From Pegoplata infirma (Eukaryota > Arthropoda > Insecta > Diptera > Anthomyiidae): a stretch of DNA of 64,000 nucleotides. The position numbers were made by a program, and so were the translations under genes. How positions within the stretch are numbered: the first letter of the stretch is position 1; each line of letters starts with the position of its first letter. Under the pieces are notes generated by a model. That model ran no database searches, had not been told where the DNA came from, and worked only from the letters and a program-made list of their open reading frames with translations. Location: positions 1,736,001 to 1,800,000 of the forward strand of contig OY992538.1 of NCBI GenBank assembly GCA_963921195.1, in the 5' to 3' direction. Positions 1 to 12,553 of the stretch are shown here, in pieces.

Positions 1-790
1 GTATTTTGGTATTTTCATTGAGATCATAATCGCCATACCGGAAGTTAGATTTTTGACATGTCACCAAAAAATGTTACAAAGTCCATTTCTCTTATACAAG
101 TCGACCAACAATAAACAATAAAACTGAGTTTTGACCGCTAAAAACGATTTTACAGTTTTTATCCAAAACAACATATCCAAATTTTAACAGGATCAACAGG
201 TGGCACGTAAGTGATCTTGTTAGTCAAATGCGTTAGGGGTAATTTTTTGCATTACATGTTCTCTGATACTTCATGTCTCGGAATATTATCGAGATTTCGC
301 GACCTTACGACAACAAGCTTCTATTTGTACCAATTTCTATAAGCAAATAGAACCTTCTTGTACTAAGGTCTCGATTTGCTGAAAAATAGGAAGTTATTAA
401 TATTTTTACAGAAGGGTGAAGAGCTGTATTAGAAAAATGCATTTGTGCAAAAAAATTGTTTTTAAAAAATTGGTCTTTATGCCCTTTTTCCGTCAACCAT
501 AATAATGTTGAATATTTGAAAATTTTGGGCAAGTATAAAAATATTTGAAAAAATGTTCTCAAGTATTTTATTTGTAAACATTGTTGACAAATATTTTATT
601 TGTAAACATTTTTTCAAATATTTGAAAATATTTGAACTTGCACTCGTTAAGTAAGTATTTTGTTTTACTTACTTGCTGAAATGTTAAGTAAGTAAAAAAA
701 TATTTGTATTTGAAATTTGAAGTACAAATACAAAAAATATTTGAAAAATTTAAAAATAAGTAAATAAATTTTCAAGTATTTACAGGTCTG
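1..790. mobile_element. Partial hAT-type element, same family as 60466-62169
   Basis: The sequence matches 61355-62169 in direct orientation, including the stem of alternating AAGTATTTT/AAATATTTG motifs and the shared end TTTACAGGTCTG at 779-790. The left part lies outside the window, so the target duplication cannot be checked; the right flank is GTCCCAAC. No coding capacity is seen. The 85-codon minus frame at 305-562 is a by-product of the repeat. Confidence 0.75.
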
Positions 791-2401
791 GTCCCAACAT
801 ATATAACGAACTTAATAAAATTTGGGTTGATTGTGGTCAAAAATTATTTTTTTTTTGCTGTGTTGATATGGATTAACTCAAACTGGAAATGTTTCTAACG
901 AAAATTCCGTTTTATTTATTCGGAAATATTTCTATTGAATATATGTTTTAGAATTTGAACAGTAATAAGACCTTATATATATTTATAATTCAAGCATGGT
1001 CGTAAAGCAAAAGTTTGTAAGAAAATCTGTCTAAAAGGGGGGTGTCTTGCGGATTAGTTAATTTATTGTTTTCCTTGCAAAAAATAAACTCTGCAAGATA
1101 TATTTTTAGACATGTAATTTTAATATCTAAAAATCAATTTTTGATACATGCCAATTTTTAGATCTTGACTTTTTTCAATCCAGCTAGTATTCCTACTTTC
1201 ATATATTTGTATATGACATTTCACCAGCAAAGCTGTAGGGTATTAAATAGACGTTCTTGAATCAACTTTATTTTTTTTTTGTTTTTATAAGTTAAGGAAA
1301 ATTAAATGGCTTTCAATTAGACGCCGTTTTATATTTACAATGTGGCACAATAAAAATTTTCAAAACGCCTGGTGAATAGAGTTTAAACTCAACTCCAAAT
1401 AACAAATTAACTCATGAGACTATCAAATAAAAACAAAAATTAAATATTATTGAGCAATATGCCTCAACTATTTGCCAAAGTTTCAAAGTAAAAGCCAAAA
1501 ACAAAAGTATCATGTGACATGCAAGAAAGTCATTAGACTCTCAAACAGAATACCCATTACAAATTGTTCAGAGTGAATAACAACTACCAGAGTAGTTGTG
1601 GGCTGTTTGGGTAGTGCTAATGAATATCAATTTTTAAAAAAAGGATAATTTTCGATTTTACAGTCAACTGAGGAAAGGTGGCAATATAGGCAGCACAAAA
1701 AAAAAGAAATTGTTGGTTAAACTGCTTAAGCTCTAAAACAAATTGACTTTTTCCAGTTGTAATCAATTTGTGGTCATATTATAATATATGCCTTAGGGTG
1801 ACACTAGTGTTTTTTTTTTTAAAGGAAGAAATATTGAAATTGATAACTTTTGAAAACTTATGAAACTTATAAAAATGTTTACACAACAACTATCCGTTTG
1901 ATATATGGGCTGTAAATGTATTTTGCTTTCATAAATCATCACTCTAAATTTTAATGTAAATCAAACGATTTTAGCGGTGCTACAAAGCAAGTGTGCTAAA
2001 CGAAAACATGAAAATACTGCCACCCTAATGTGTATGAGTATAGAAACTTTTTCACGTCCTCGTTTATTACATTTGTTTGATTCATATTAGTGCACAATTT
2101 CATTCCATTTAAACAATGAATGCAATTACATTGTTTAACATCGAATCCAATTAATAGTTTGAAAAATGTATAATTATGTTGTGTTGAGTAATTGCATTTT
2201 GATGGTGTATGATTATACGGACATTGAGGTTGGGGGGCTCTAGCTGGTTTTTGGTAAATTTATAGAAATTGTTTTCAAACTAGAAATTAATTTAAATGTT
2301 ATTGATTTTTGGCATTAATAAGAGATTTGTGTATAATTATTTTTTAATTATATGGGAAAGTCCGTGGAAAATTTAACAATTGAATAACGAATTTTGTTAA
2401 T
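791..2401. other. AT-rich non-coding stretch
   Basis: No convincing gene is present. A weak inverted pair (TTAGGGTGACA near 1795 and TGCCACCCTAA near 2018-2028) could be the ends of a small element, but no clean target duplication is visible. Confidence 0.5.
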
Positions 2402-2409
2402 TTTTAGAC

Positions 2410-3459
2410 CAGTCATGGGCATTTTTGTAATTTCTATTCTCGCGGGAATAGGCTACAAAATGCTGCTTGTGCGCTGTCAACACACATATACTATAAAATT
2501 CTGTTGCTTGAGCAAATTTGTTAACTTTTCGCTTGCTACTACCAACACAAGCATAAATGTTATAGTATGTGTATGCTAGAGTGTCCCTTATTTTGGAAAT
2601 GTTGGAAATGTTGAGACGGTACCCCCTCATTTTTTTCCTTTTGACTAAAAAATAACTCAGCAAAAATTTTACGCCCCTACGACCACGCCTTCCCTACGCG
2701 ACGGGGCCGTAAAGAGCGGGGCCTTAAAAATCATTTTTCCATACAAAGCAAAAATTTTTTTTTTTGATTTTAAATTTTTTTTGTTATTAATTATAATATT
2801 ACTTGGTTATCTTATTCACGACAAAAATTTGATTTTGGTGGGATGAGGCTTTCAGTTTTAAAAAATTTTTCGAAAAAAAAAATTTAGAGCTTTTGGGGTC
2901 CTACAGTAAAAATTTTTTAAAATTTTTTTTTTTTTAGTTTTGACAAGCAACGGTTTTAGTTGTAATGTTGCTTTTAATGATATATATTCATAAAAAAATA
3001 TTACTCATATCTGTGACATCTTGATCGTGTATCGAAAAACATCAAAAATGCATTTTTTACCCTTTTTTAGATCACGATAAAGATGTCACAGATAGGAATA
3101 ATATTTTTTATGAAAATATATCATTAAAAGCAACAATTCAACTAAAACGGTTGCTTGTCAAAACTAAAAAAAAAATATTTTTTAAAAAATTTTTACTGTA
3201 GGACCCCAAAAGCTCTAAATTTTTTTTTTCGAAAAATTTTTTAGAACTGAAAGCCTCATCCCACCAAAATCAAATTTTTGTCGTGAATAAGCTAACCAAG
3301 CTATATTATAATTAATAACAAACAAATTTTAAATCAAAAAAAAATTTTTTTGCTTTGTATGGAAAAATGATTTTTAAGGCCCCGCTCTTTACGGGGGTAC
3401 CTTCTCAACATTTCCAACATTTCCAAAATAAGGGACACTCTAGTGTATGCTCATCACTG
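2410..3459. mobile_element. hAT-type MITE split by a second hAT element
   Basis: The ends are CAGTCATGGGCA at the left and TGCTCATCACTG at the right, complementary with two mismatches. They are flanked by a perfect 8-bp duplication TTTTAGAC (2402-2409 and 3460-3467). Without the nested element the original insert is about 176 bp. A diverged relative lies near 23140-23310 in the opposite orientation. The open frames on both strands of the left part follow the repeat and are not genes. Confidence 0.88.
2577..3442. mobile_element. 866-bp foldback hAT element nested in 2410-3459
   Basis: This is a nearly complete palindrome. The left arm (2577 to about 3020) and right arm (about 3040-3442) match through most of their length, starting TAGAGTGTCCCTTATTTTGG on both strands. 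It is flanked by a perfect 8-bp duplication GTGTATGC (2569-2576 and 3443-3450). There is a short central loop and no coding capacity. Such a structure would form a very long RNA hairpin if transcribed. A diverged relative is at about 52970-53480. Confidence 0.9.
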
Positions 3460-3467
3460 TTTTAGAC

Positions 3468-5620
3468 ATTTGATAGATGATGAAAAACTGTTATTTTTTT
3501 GGAACAATAAAAAAACGCTTTTTTTTGGCAATATTGACTTTTACACTAATAAAAAGTATACTAAATTACAACCAAGTTGACCTTACTTTTAGAAAAGTTG
3601 GTCTTGCAATGTCTCCGGTGAAATTATTTCTTAGAGGGAAAGTATATGAAATAACTACTTGTAACTACCTTTTTCTAACATGAAATATTCTAAAAAATAT
3701 CAAATATGTCAAATGAATATGTCAGAATAACACCTACACCTGATTTGACGTACGTAACAGTATTGTATATCAAAAGTTGTCTTAATTGTACCGATAGATT
3801 GATATGACAAAAACCCCTCAAGTACCTTAATTAAAAATACTTTTCTTTATAAATCTTCTGTTTCTTTTCTCTTACAGATGACTTAAATAAAATATACAAA
3901 AGCTGTTTAAAAACCTCAGCTGTCAAAATGTTGTTATTGTTGTTTACATGAAACTCTTTGCAATCCATTAATAAAGCGTGATTAAGCAGTTTTTGGTCTG
4001 AACACCGACCGCACTTTGAAAACTGTTTTGTTCTGTATTTTTTTTTTTTTTTGTTGTTATCAAATACATATTACCAACTAATAACATTTCAATTAAGTGT
4101 GCCGCCACTTTAACGTATTTTTCTCTTCTTTTCTTCATTTCTTTGGATTTTCATGAGCAGCATCAAAAAAAAAGTTTTAATGATAATGCAACACAAACCA
4201 ACAGACCGGTATCAGGATTACTGTCACTTTTTACAAACAGTGGAGTGAGTTGAAAAGAGTAAGCGGGAGGTAAATAGTGAAATGCTAAGATATGTCAAAT
4301 CATCATTTTGACACGATTAACGTCAAATTAAAAGGCGTTTAAAAACAATATGGTTAGCGTTTTCTTTTACAATGGAAAAATATATAAAATTTGATCAAAC
4401 AAATCGAACTATATACGAATAGAAATATAAATATTTATGCTGTATGTACTCTGTAATTAGTAATTTAACAAGAAAGTTATTAATGAATGAATGCACAAAA
4501 TTGGGTTTATCTCTACATCTAAAAAGCACCGAAGAAAGGTTTTTTTGATCCAATTTTGTATTAAGACATAATTACCTAAAATATTAAAAAGAAAGGTTTA
4601 CATTATAATTAATTTTTAAAAACTACAATTAACATTTCCAGTAAAACTTTTGCTGCTAAAAAAATACTGCTGTTAACAATTTCTAAATATAATCGAAAAT
4701 ATTAAAACTTCCCGAGTAAAAATGAAAATTTTATAAATAAATCTTAAGTGTTGCTGTGCAAAAATAAATATATTTATAATATGTTGTGGTGACCGGACAT
4801 AATCCCAACGGACATTATCCCCATAACCAGTGGCGGCTACAGCTTTTGAGTTTGGGGGAGGGGATTTTTTTTTACTTTGAAAAGAGTTTTGTCGAAAAAA
4901 ATTACTGCTGACTGAAATTTTCACGAAAAGGCGTTAGAAAACTGGAAGATATAATTTTCGGACTAGCAAAAAAAAGGTGATGGCGAAAATATGAAATCAT
5001 CCAAATCGATTTAGTAGTTTTTGCTGTTCAACTGCAGCAAATTTTTCTCTTTTTCATCTCCAGATCGACAGATTTTTTTTTATAGAAAACTTTTAAATTA
5101 AGTCACATTTTTCATTTAAAGAATTTTTCTTAAAAATTTTCAGATGTTTTTTATAAAGTTTTTTTCTATGATCAATTTTCAGATTTTTTCTGCCAAATTT
5201 CTCGAATTTTAAGACTTTTTTTAATAAAAACTTTCAGATCGGCAGATATTTTTTTATTGAGCATTTTAAGATTAAATAACATTTTACAATTTTTTTTTAA
5301 AAAATTTCGGATTTTCCATTTCAAAATATTTAAATTTTTTTATGAAAATTTTCCAACCTTTTTCTACCCCTTTCACCCGCGCATGCCATAACGGAGGTGG
5401 GGATTATGCCCGAATTCATCTCGGTCATCCCATATTAGTTGTGGGAACTATTACTATTTCCACAACGGTTATAATCCAAATGGGGATAATGCCCGTTCCC
5501 TGTTGTGGTTACGCATGCATGGGGACTAAGTCTTTGGAAATTTCGGTCCCAATACCAATGCAGATTTTTACATTTATCTCTTAAATTTCATGAAAACAGA
5601 AAATATTTAATTAAAATTTT
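3468..5620. other. Non-coding stretch
   Basis: AT-rich sequence with no recognised gene. Between about 4790 and 5530 there are several related GGGGATAAT/CATTATCCCC-type strings and a run of diverged 'CAGATTTTT...AAAACTTTT' units (5050-5330), which suggest an old unclassified repeat. Confidence 0.4.
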
Positions 5621-5624
5621 GTTT

Positions 5625-5911
5625 GTGATTGTTAAACGCGTACTTTAATAACCTTAACAAATCTGAGTATCATCGGACCATATTTGGACTTAGGCCCCAT
5701 GTGAAAATTTCGCCCGATATTCAGTTAAATCGGTTTATTCCACAAATTGAAGCCCATTTCACTCAAATTTGTATTGACACTTATTAAGGATTTGACAAAT
5801 TATAGATCTAATCGGTCCATGTTTGAACTTGGGACACATTTTTCGAGAAACTCTGTTGTAGGGTATATTATATGGTCGGTCTTAACCGACTATTATTTTT
5901 CTACTTGTTTT
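5625..5911 (+). mobile_element. 3' part of a Helentron/DINE-like element (family A)
   Basis: It matches, in reverse, the elements at 15.8, 20.9 and 25.4 kb. It ends GTAGGGTATATTATATGGTC, a short GGTCGGT...ACCGAC hairpin, then CTACTTGTTT, the 3' terminus style of INE-1/DINE-1 Helentrons. The 5' part is missing. Confidence 0.65.
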
Positions 5912-6635
5912 TTTTTTTTACTAACGGAAATATTGAGTGAGTGTTCATGCACCGATCAGCTGTTTAGACATGTTGTAAATTGTTCGCTTAAGTTTATTAT
6001 TACAATAAATAGTAAAAGAAATATTTATTTCATATTAATTAATTGGTTACACTTATAAGGTAATTTTTTTTTTATTTTGTTATAAAAATAAAATTGTTAA
6101 TGTACGAATATTATTTCCAACCTGTGTGTGGGCTTTTAACAAATTAGTTGCGCCTATTTTTTGGGTTAAAGCTTCCAGGTGAGCTACTTAATTTGTTTTA
6201 TCTTTGTTTTATTATTTTCACATCTTTATTAATAGTGTTTTTTTATTCGTTTTGTATTTTTTTTTATTATTGTGTTAATTATATTATTAAACCATTTAAT
6301 TTGCTAAGCCATAACCTGCTGAGCATAATAATATAAAAAACTATAGCAAAAAAAAATCAGCAGTATGATGAAAAAGAGTTATTGAATTTTTATGCAGAAG
6401 CTAATTTCAATAAAAAGCATAAAATGATTTTTATTTTGCAAAATTCTTTGGGTCAATGATTTTTTTGCTTTTTTGAACTTGTGTATAGCTTGTTGCAGAG
6501 GCACCCAACCTGATGAAATATACAGGGTAAGGGTAGTATAATTTTGAAAAGCTTAAAGCTTAAAACTTTGGCAGTTAGTTGGTAGCACACCGCCATGTTT
6601 GGTTAGTTCATGAAGGACGACGTTGGTGGAAAACC
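5912..6635. other. AT-rich non-coding stretch
   Basis: Poly-T-rich sequence. The short open frames here are low-complexity Phe/Tyr/Ile translations. Nothing supportable is seen. Confidence 0.5.
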
Positions 6636-6637
6636 TA

Positions 6638-7514
6638 CACTCAAAAGATAAACAAACTGTAATGTTAGCAAAAAAAGCTTGCAAACCTGCAAGAAAATTT
6701 GCTGATTTTGAACCCACAAATTTTTTTATAAGGTTAGCAAAAATGTTTTGCCAAAAATTAGTTAACTGGAATTTTTCTTATTTCAACTTAGTTCATACAC
6801 ATTTGAGGACCCCACTGGGTTCGGACCCGATAGGTCCAGACCCCGATGGGCCTAGACCTAGTTGGGTTCCTTAAAAATCGTCATAGTTGTTGATCCAAAA
6901 TTTGTGTCCGTTTCGCTCTACCTTGCTTAGTTTTTGAGATACGTGATTTTAGGGGACCACTGGGGTCTTGAGAATTAAAAAACTCGATAACTTCAAAAAT
7001 TTTACTCGGAAAGCTTTTGCTATTTTAGCTTGTGCTTCGTGTTAAGAGCTACAAAAATGTTTTTTGACTTTTTGTTGTTTCGGCAATATTTACCGAGATA
7101 TGAGCATTTTAAAATTTTCGGGAATGCTAACTTTTTTGGATCCAAAGTTGGGACCCATTAGGGTCCACACATGTGAAGAGGACCGGCGATACTATGGAGA
7201 GCCCGAGAACCAAAATTTTGCTCTATCTGGCTTAGTTTTCGAGATAGCGCCATTTTAAGTTATCCTAAAAAAAAAAACTTATTTATTTTTGCTAATATTA
7301 GCAAAAAATATTGTAAAAGTTTGGTCAACTCAATTTTAAATTTAGCAAAAAAAAATTAGTTTAAATATTGTTTAAAATTGCTAATGCGCTAAATAAAGTT
7401 TACAAGATGTTTTTGTTAACATGCTAATCTCAACATAAATTTTGCTAACGGTTAGCTTACTAGCATTAGCAAAAAAAAAAAATTAGTATATCTACTAATG
7501 TATAATTTTGAGTG
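6638..7514. mobile_element. 877-bp TIR element, CACTCAAAA ends, TA target
   Basis: The ends are CACTCAAAAGATAAAC and the complement of ATAATTTTGAGTG, flanked by TA on both sides (6636-6637 and 7515-7516). Subterminal GTTAGCAAAAA / TTTTTGCTAAC strings repeat inward in inverted order. The middle (6800-7260) is less AT-rich and contains CCGA/GAGATA-type motifs like those at about 51.8 kb. A TA duplication suggests Tc1/mariner-like mobilisation, but this is not proved. Confidence 0.6.
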
Positions 7515-7527
7515 TATAATCCTTTTT

Positions 7528-7910
7528 TTTCTAAAAATTTAAGACATCCTAGGATTGTTTCTTACAAGTTTCATATTATCCAGTTATAATAATCTTCAGA
7601 AAAACTTTTAATGTCAAATTTATTCAGTTAATAGTCAATAGAACTCTATATGTGAAAATTATTAACAGATCGCAGCCGACAAGGATTGAACCCATCATCT
7701 GTAATACTTTGCTATTAACTGCTTGTAACGTACAATCACTCTAGACCGATACGCCAAGTAGGCTGTTAAGCAAGTATCAACTAAATCATGATTTTCAATT
7801 CATGTTTTGTTGTTGCTGTTGTTTTTTCTAACAGAATTATTGTAATTTGTGTAAACAAATTCTATTTTTAGTAATCATTATTCTACTTCCTCTCCTTCAT
7901 TTTTATTTAT
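7528..7910 (-). repeat. Dispersed repeat with tRNA-like promoter boxes (possible SINE)
   Basis: It is homologous to 53684-53860 plus 54770-54970. On the minus strand it contains TGGCGTATCGG (A-box-like, 7746-7756) and GGTTCAATCC (B-box-like, 7683-7692) separated by 53 bp, as in tRNA-derived SINEs. Homology continues upstream of the A box for about 150 bp. The unit is therefore either a longer element with an internal tRNA-like module or a duplicated genomic block. Confidence 0.45.
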
Positions 7911-7980
7911 GGAAATTAAATGTTTAATACCGTGAATCGATCAATTTTTCAAAATTTATAAACTGGTGTTACACTCAATA

Positions 7981-8455
7981 CACAAAAAAAAAACGAATTG
8001 TTATATTGATCTCCATTTTTGTAAATACAAGAAATTTTTACACAGAAAGTGCTCCTATACAAAAATTTGTAATATCAACAAATGTTTGTTAATTTTGATT
8101 GTTGAAAAAAGAATTTTGTTTTTTTCAACAAAGAAATTCAACAAACACTATTTGTTGGTCTAACAAAAGTAAAAAATCTAAAATTTTTTTTCAACAAAGA
8201 AGTTCAACAAACACAAACACAATTTGTTGATCTGACAGATGAAACTTTTTTTCAACAAAGAAATTTAACAAACACTATTTGCTTACATGGTAAAAGAATT
8301 TTTAAATAAAATTACTTGACTGAGTTTGTTGGAAACAAAATCGAAGTTTTGTCTTATGGACTAACGGGCTGTCGTTCTTACTAAATGTTTGGTCAATATC
8401 ATGTTTGATTGATTTGCCATTGATGTTTGTTGATTTAAATTTGACGATTGAGTTT
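7981..8455 (+). mobile_element. Diverged member of the CACAG-end family
   Basis: Its body matches 15084-15529 and the inverse of 57735-58177: repeated TTCAACAAAGAAATTCAACA-type strings, then CGAAGTTTTGTCTTATGGAC. It is preceded by TA and starts CACAAAAAA. The right end near 8455 lacks a clean CTGTG, so the boundary is approximate. Confidence 0.5.
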
Positions 8456-10650
8456 CGCCAAATGTCGTGGATCAAAATTTTTATAGAGGATATTGTTAAA
8501 ATTAAAAAAAAAATACATAAATAGTTTGATATTATTTTAATCTTGACTTAATAAGAAATTACATTTATGTTGTATACAATCATTAAGTGCAATTATATAT
8601 TTTAAAATTATACTACCAGTATTTTGACAAATGTTTAGCAAACAAACTAAATTATACACGATATATACAACGTATTAAAAAGGCTCTAACGTGCTAAATT
8701 GCTAGAAATATATAAAAAAAAAAACACTGAAAAATACAAATGTCACGTAATCATAATCACATAAGTTTCATGTCTAAGATTATAAATTGATAAGGAAAAA
8801 TACAATTTATGTAATTTTTTTGTTTTTCCACAAATGTTCTTGTTTTATAACTGAAAGCCTTTTTTATAAACATATAAAAGCTCCTGCTATACAAGCAGAA
8901 AGGCTAAATAGATTTCAATTATGGTTATAACACGTAATATTGGAAAATATGAAAAATTCTTATAGCAAAACACAATCTACTAAATTTGTTCGACACTTGT
9001 AAGAATGAAATTTTCTTTAACACATTTTATGTCTTGGTTAAAACTCAATATTCTCTTAAAGATTTCCACAAGCAGATACGCTACAAAAACTTTGGCTTAG
9101 CAAATATACCTAGTCAAAAAGGATTAAGGTTATCCTTATATGCGATTAAATCTTTTAAAAGGGGGATTTAAAGAAGAACATAAAAAAGTGTTTTTTGTGG
9201 GCGGATTTTATATACATATTCTTTTTAAAGGTAACTAATTTAAGTTTTATTTGGTCTTGTTATTGTGTCTGCAATAAAAATGATTGTTTAAATGAATTAT
9301 ATTCAAATATTGTCTTGTTAACGGTAGTCTGTCTTTTAGTCTGGTACCACAGGGAGATGTCACGTGATTCATGTTTTTTTAAAAATTGTGGAAATGTTTG
9401 GAACTGTAGTATTAAGTTTGATTTGATTTTATAAATGATTAGGAGTTTTTTTACCTTAAACGCCTACCCGTTTAGTAAACGAAGGTGTTGTCTAAAAGTG
9501 GTTTATGGTTGCTGACGCGCCAAAATTAATTTTTATTTATGAATTTATTTAAATAGAGACATTTTTACAGCTGTGTGTCATTTCTATGTGTACATACAAT
9601 ATATGTATGTACTATAATATCAAAATAATTTAATTTATTTTCATAATTAAAATTATAATTAATATAAAACAACAACCATTAATTGAATTAGTTGTTAAAA
9701 AAAATAATTGATGTCGAACAACAAAACACGATAAAGAAGGAAAAAAAAACTTGGCAAATCATTTAACATCAACTACAAACTACTAATTGTTAGAGATTCA
9801 TTTATTAATCCATCCAATACCACGCACACACACACACACAAATTGCTCATGATATTCATATGTGTGTTCAAATATACAACCAAACGTCTTGCACACAGAT
9901 ACAAAATGATTTTATGGTGGTTTAAAAGCTGTCAAATATCATTTTAAAAGTGACAGCTTAAGGTTGTCGGGCCACGAGTCCATTAGTAGTCACCAGCCAC
10001 AAGCTGATAGAACTCTTATGGATTTTGATAAAAAAAAGACTACATGAAAAATATCGATAATACTTATAATGGCAACATCAATTAATTTTCAGTCGTCTTC
10101 ATTTTTTGTCTTCAAAGTTTCCTCTAATGTTTATAGACATTGTTAACATTATGATAAATGCATTTTCATTTTGCTCGTCCACTTATTCTTCTTCTTCTTC
10201 TTATTCGTTTTGGTTTTCATAAATTGTGTTATACTTAAATTAAGCCTACTATGGAGCGCTACTAATTGGTTTCAATACACCACACATTACAAAGTTTTAA
10301 GCCTGGTTTATTGAATGAGTCGATTCATTTTTTTTTTTGTTGTTTTCACTCTTTGTGGTTGTTGCCAGTCTGTTGTTGTTGTTGTTTTCATTTGATTGAC
10401 AGTTTAATAAGGCTTGTTTGACTTTTTGATATTATTAAATATATTTGTAAGCACTTAATAAGTTTTTAAGTGGTTATTAATGCAGATTAATTGAACATTA
10501 ATCAGAGGCGTAGTGATCAACAAAATAATAATAAAAAATTAAGTTTTTTTTTGTATAAAGAATTAATTTATTATTTGTTAAGTGTCAATTACTCGATATT
10601 ATGAGACACAACATTACAAATGAAACAGTTTTAGTCTTACTGCTAGTTTT
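8456..10650. other. Mostly unique AT-rich sequence
   Basis: No gene is recognised. It contains a short (CA)n run at 9824-9841 and TTC and TTG microsatellites near 10190 and 10370. This is one of the longer stretches without an obvious transposon, so a regulatory role for the neighbouring gene is possible but unsupported. Confidence 0.4.
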
Positions 10651-10754
10651 TATAAGACGAACGATACACATGAACGAAAATTTTACATATTTCGTTGTTG
10701 ATACAATAACAAAATATGTAAAAAGTTTTCGTTCGTGTGTATCGTTCTCCTTAT
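10651..10754. repeat. Short foldback hairpin (~104 bp)
   Basis: The arms AACGATACACATGAACGAAA and the reverse complement of TTTCGTTCGTGTGTATCGTT differ at one or two positions and extend through TTTTACATATTT, with a loop of about 20 bp. It is probably a tiny MITE. Confidence 0.6.
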
Positions 10755-11370
10755 GAAAAGTACATAAAAAACCTTGTAAAATTACAAGAAAAACTTATAA
10801 TCGAAAAAAAAGAAGAACGTGTTTCTGAATTTTTTTGTGTGGATGGTCAAACATCTAAGCTTTTAAAAAAAAAATTAAAAAAGAAAAAAAAAGTGGCCAG
10901 ATTTTTGATAAATTTACTTTTTAAAAAATGGAAAATTTCAGAACGGGTTCTGAAAATTTTCCAAAAAAAAAAATTTAATCGATAGCACATACAAAACTAT
11001 ATAAGAATGTAAATTTTTGACATTGTGGTGCATTCCGTTTTAATGTGATAAATATTTAATCAAGGCAACTTGCCACAAATTTTACCATTTTTCCAATATT
11101 TGCCCACGCCTCCTAAGCCCAGTTTTTTGAAAATTTGAAAAACCAAAAACGCAATTTTCTTGGTTTCATATAGGGCTACCCAAACAACCTATTCAGAAAT
11201 TTACGGGACACATGTTTTTCTGTAGCGGGACATTTGGTGTGGAATGCCTTAAATTATGAATAGAAACCATACCAAATGAAAGGTCTTTGGAAAACCCACC
11301 TACGTGTGTAAAGCACATGTCCCAACATGCACAACATTTCGTCATATTAATTAAAATACCAATATGTTAG
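10755..11370. other. Low-complexity non-coding stretch
   Basis: Lysine-rich open frames here come from A-runs. No feature is supported. Confidence 0.4.
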
Positions 11371-12000
11371 GACATTTTTGTTTGTTGAGTTGAGTTGAGT
11401 TGAAGGTGGGTTGTACAAGCCTTGAAAGAAAGCTATAGTCCATTGTACTATACCCTAGAAGGAAAGATTAGTAAAAAATGAGAGAAAGTTTAAAGAGAGT
11501 GAAAGGTGCCTGCTTAGAACTTCTCAGTTGCTTTCACAAACCTGAGAAAGTCAGACAAGGGAAGTCCATGGACCATGTCCATTGACAAAATATCAGAACC
11601 CATTATCCGCAGTCTTGCTTTGAGAACGCTGGGCAATAACAGACGTAGTGTTCTGTTCTGTCCTTTTCCTCAAGACAAGCTGTACAAAGAGGGTCTGATA
11701 AGACACCCTATCTCGTCATATGACGAGCACAGGCATTGTGTCCCGTAATTAGGCCAGTAGGTTTGCTACAGTCTTTTCTACTCAGACTGAGTAAATAGTT
11801 TGCCACTTTCTTGATTTCATGTGAGAGTCTATCCAACGCATCATCCACGTCAAGCCTATACCAATCTGATGCTCCGGATTGTGAGGAATTGTAACGGAGC
11901 CAATGTTTGCCAAGGAATCGGCAATCTCATTTCCCCGTATTCCCCTATGACCCGGAACCCACAAGAGGCAGACCCTGTTCTCACATAAGACCTCATTGAG
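11371..12000 (-). mobile_element. 5'-truncated non-LTR retrotransposon: RNase H and zinc-knuckle remnant
   Basis: On the minus strand, 11964-11782 encodes WVPGHRGIRGNEIADSLANI, a signature of the retroelement RNase H domain (GH...GNE.AD). Further on comes GLITGHNACARHM and then CTACLEEKDRTEHYVCYC, the Cx2C...H...C motif typical of the tail of I/R1/LOA-group ORF2 proteins. A stop and frameshifts separate the pieces, so it is dead. The 3' end at about 11371-11402 is a short (CAACT)n-type tail, as expected for such elements. The 5' end stops abruptly near 12000. Exact clade is not resolved. Confidence 0.8.
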
Positions 12001-12322
12001 TTTTTGTTTTTGTTAATAAGTCGAAAAATAATAAATTTTTTTGGATCGTTGTTAGCACCACGACATAGGTCTTTTAAATACCTGATTCAATGGGCGCAAA
12101 TCGTAAAAAAACTGAAAATGTAAACTTCCCCCACACAAATCGACACCCCTTAAAATACGTCTGTGTCGCTAAAAGAAAATATGTGTCGAATTAACTTTCG
12201 TTCTAAACAACATATCCAAAGTTTATGAAGATCGGAAGGTGACACTAGGGAGACCCTTGTCAGTTATTAAGTAATTCACTAAAAATCATCTTATCGCCAC
12301 AAAGATAGATTCTCTCACTTAC
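12001..12322. other. Intron 2 start with a dispersed repeat fragment
   Basis: 12125-12290 contains a phrase (CTAAACAACATATCCAAAGT followed by TTATGAAGATCGG) with diverged relatives near 160-240, 14430-14585 and 32830-32930. This is an old dispersed repeat of unknown class. Confidence 0.35.
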
Positions 12323-12445
12323 CATCATTCATATGCTGTTGTATATTTTTTAATCCCAAAATTGCATCAATTGTGTGACGAGGTGTTAACGCCTGACTTG
12401 TATTGGCATATTTCCTTACTGTATCCTTAAGAGCTAAATCGGCAT
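12323..12445 (-). CDS. Rx: Internal exon with octapeptide/eh1 motif (Rx-like homeobox gene)
   Basis: This 123-nt exon lies between an acceptor (TTTCTCTTTAG|AT) and a consensus donor (GATG|GTAAGTG), phase 1 on both sides, so it could be skipped without shifting frame. With the G left by 28777-29125 it reads D, then 40 codons including KYANTSQALTPRHTIDAILG followed by LKNIQQHMND. RHTIDAILGL fits the octapeptide (eh1-like, Groucho-binding) motif of Pax and Rx proteins. There is no paired domain before it, which argues against Pax and for Rx or a relative. In Rx proteins the octapeptide lies N-terminal to the homeodomain, so homeodomain and OAR exons are expected beyond position 1. The product would be a nuclear transcription factor of head/eye/brain patterning if the identification is right. 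Other octapeptide paired-class genes remain possible. Confidence 0.7.
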
Positions 12446-12553
12446 CTAAAGAGAAATAGAAGTTAAAAATCTTAAGAATGTATGAAATACAACTATTAAA
12501 TAATGATGTAATAAATTTTTATAAAAAAATATTTAATTAAAATAAATCATAAA

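Noticed and set aside
1792..2028. Small TIR element with TTAGGGTG ends
   Set aside because: Ends pair for only about 11 bp and no matching target duplication was found.
7683..7756. Functional tRNA gene
   Set aside because: Box-like motifs exist, but the sequence does not fold into an acceptor stem with a cloverleaf and it is repeated in a longer element.
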